DNA from: Sipunculus nudus
Taxonomy: Eukaryota; Annelida; Sipuncula; Golfingiida; Sipunculidae
NCBI GenBank assembly: GCA_026874595.1
Contig: JAPPUL010000089.1
Coordinates: 370,001 to 434,000 of the forward strand
DNA length: 64,000 nucleotides
Direction: 5' to 3'
Positions 63,189-64,000 of this stretch are shown one piece after another. Under the pieces are notes generated by a model. The model saw only the letters and a list, made by a program, of their open reading frames with translations, did no database searches and was not told where the DNA came from. A program made the translations under genes and the position numbers. Each line of letters starts with the position of its first letter. Within the stretch, counting starts at the first letter, position 1.

Positions 63189-63530
63189 GTGAGTAAAGGG
63201 AATGAGACAGAGTATTTCAGGTCTTTATTAAATCCTATAAAGGGCTTAAAATATAAAGATTATGAAACAAAGATAAACTTGCTAAAGTCTAATCTGGGCA
63301 ATATAAAACACTTACTGGTAAAGGGAAGTTATCTTAAGAAGCGAGGGTTTAAAGAGGTAATAGAGTTAAGATATAATAACAAAGGGGAATCAGATGATTT
63401 TGGGATAGGCAAGGAAGAGTTTTTTGCTATACTTGATAAGCTGGTAAGAGAGTACCCATTAGAGCAGCCTATCTATGTATGCTTCACGACAATAGATAAA
63501 GATATAAGTTACATAGCGTTTTATGTTTGA
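63189..63530 (+). CDS. Hypothetical protein (113 aa)
   Basis: A soluble 113-residue protein with GTG start and AAGGGAG about 8 bases before. It has a basic N-terminal half (KYKDYETKINLLKSNLGNIK) and a C-terminal half with alternating strands and helix (EFFAILDKLVREYPLEQPIY). No family is recognised. It lies 50 bp after the aminotransferase and may belong to the same unit. Confidence 0.5.
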   Translation: MSKGNETEYFRSLLNPIKGLKYKDYETKINLLKSNLGNIKHLLVKGSYLKKRGFKEVIELRYNNKGESDDFGIGKEEFFAILDKLVREYPLEQPIYVCFTTIDKDISYIAFYV

Positions 63531-63684
63531 AAAGATATTAATAGATATTGAATAGTATAGATATTTAAAAGATATTTAAAAGATAAAAGATGTTTTTTAA
63601 AAAAGTTAAAAATTTATACTATGAGGGATGAATAATATATATTATTATGGAGCTTATTATAAAAAATAAATATAAGGAGAAGAT

Positions 63685-63777
63685 ATGCCCTCAGGAAAGA
63701 AGAAAAGAAAGGCGAAGATAGCAAAGCATAAGAGAAAGAAGAAAAGAAGAGCTAACCGACATAAAAAGAAGAAATAG
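63685..63777 (+). CDS. Small basic ribosome-associated protein (AURKAIP1/COX24-like)
   Basis: A 30-codon gene (ATG at 63685, TAG at 63775-63777), with AAGGAGA 4 bases before the ATG. The peptide starts MPSGKKKRKAKIAKHKRKKK and ends RRANRHKKKK, half of it Lys or Arg. It matches the small proteins annotated as AURKAIP1/COX24 domain-containing in several bacterial phyla, related to mitoribosomal mS38 and the mycobacterial bS22. A role as a small-subunit ribosomal protein is inferred. Confidence 0.75.
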   Translation: MPSGKKKRKAKIAKHKRKKKRRANRHKKKK

Positions 63778-64000
63778 AATTATATGCATGTAGTTTGTGA
63801 GTGGGTAGTAGCTTGACTGGTGGCGTATATATCTAAATAAAGATAGAATAAAGTAGACTTACTTTTGTAAGAGAGGCCTATTATATGAGGCTAGGAGCCA
63901 TTAAGATGTGTTATAAATAAATGTAATTTAATGTAAATTTATGAATGTTTATTTATAGTTTTGGTAATCTGCCTAACAGCCTGTCTGATTCTATCTTTAT
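63778..64000. other. Window end, possible 3' end of a minus-strand gene
   Basis: No plus-strand gene is seen. On the minus strand two frames remain open to the window edge: one ends at 63953 (IKIESDRLLGRLPKL and stop) and one at 63939 (DRIRQAVRQITKTINKHS and stop). Only one of them, at most, can be the end of a real gene, and I cannot tell which. The rest is AT-rich spacer. Confidence 0.3.

Overview
This window is a 64 kb piece of an AT-rich spirochaete chromosome. The assignment rests on a FlaB-type periplasmic flagellin (43416..44276) followed by a FliD-like cap protein and a post-FliD gene, an order that resembles the flaB-fliD neighbourhood known from Treponema. Rho, RsfS, UvrB, SerRS, zinc-ribbon forms of L28 and L31 and many small lipoproteins agree with this. 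I cannot name the genus. There is no rRNA operon, CRISPR array, intact insertion sequence or prophage. One tRNA, Leu(CAA), is present.

Layout. 0-9 kb: fmt, a PASTA protein, rpe, membrane and hypothetical genes, yraN with a short unlisted gene after it, a DHH phosphoesterase and a lipoprotein. 8.6-21.7 kb: an accessory-looking block, nearly all on the minus strand, with a serine-palmitoyltransferase-like enzyme, S-adenosylhomocysteinase, a LysM/M23 peptidase (plus strand), and a complete biotin-independent malonate decarboxylase operon behind a TRAP transporter, in the order dctP-dctQ-dctM-mdcA-mdcC-mdcD-mdcE-mdcG-mdcB-mdcH. 22-29 kb: cyclophilin, DoxX, small lipoprotein and membrane genes, a decayed cysteine-rich gene, a long aldo/keto reductase, tRNA-Leu, Prp protease and a large secreted protein. 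29-42 kb: uvrB, a thrC / Cys-Met PLP enzyme pair, two SppA peptidases, serS, a PAS protein and rpmB. 42-50 kb: the flagellar block, rho and rpmE. 50-64 kb: cysteine desulfurase, mgsA, rhomboid, rsfS, a YpdA-like reductase, a receiver/HATPase regulator, a nucleoside phosphorylase, elbB, a NERD-coiled-coil-membrane-TPR protein, a YggS protein, a DegT aminotransferase and a 30-codon ribosomal-type protein.

How the genes work together. The TRAP system would import malonate (inferred). MdcA loads it on the MdcC carrier, MdcD/MdcE decarboxylate it, and MdcB, MdcG and MdcH make, attach and prime the prosthetic group. FlaB, FliD and the gene after it belong to periplasmic flagellum assembly.

Two properties of the DNA stand out. 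Short direct tandem duplications (9-18 bp, plus one of 271 bp present three times) are unusually frequent, inside genes and between them. One of them appears to have shortened rsfS, and another multiplies the ribosome binding site of mdcD. Strand composition also appears to reverse over about 8.6-21.7 kb and about 53.7-59 kb, which suggests inverted or inserted segments. Several listed gene starts were moved downstream to where a Shine-Dalgarno sequence fits; each case is explained in its entry.
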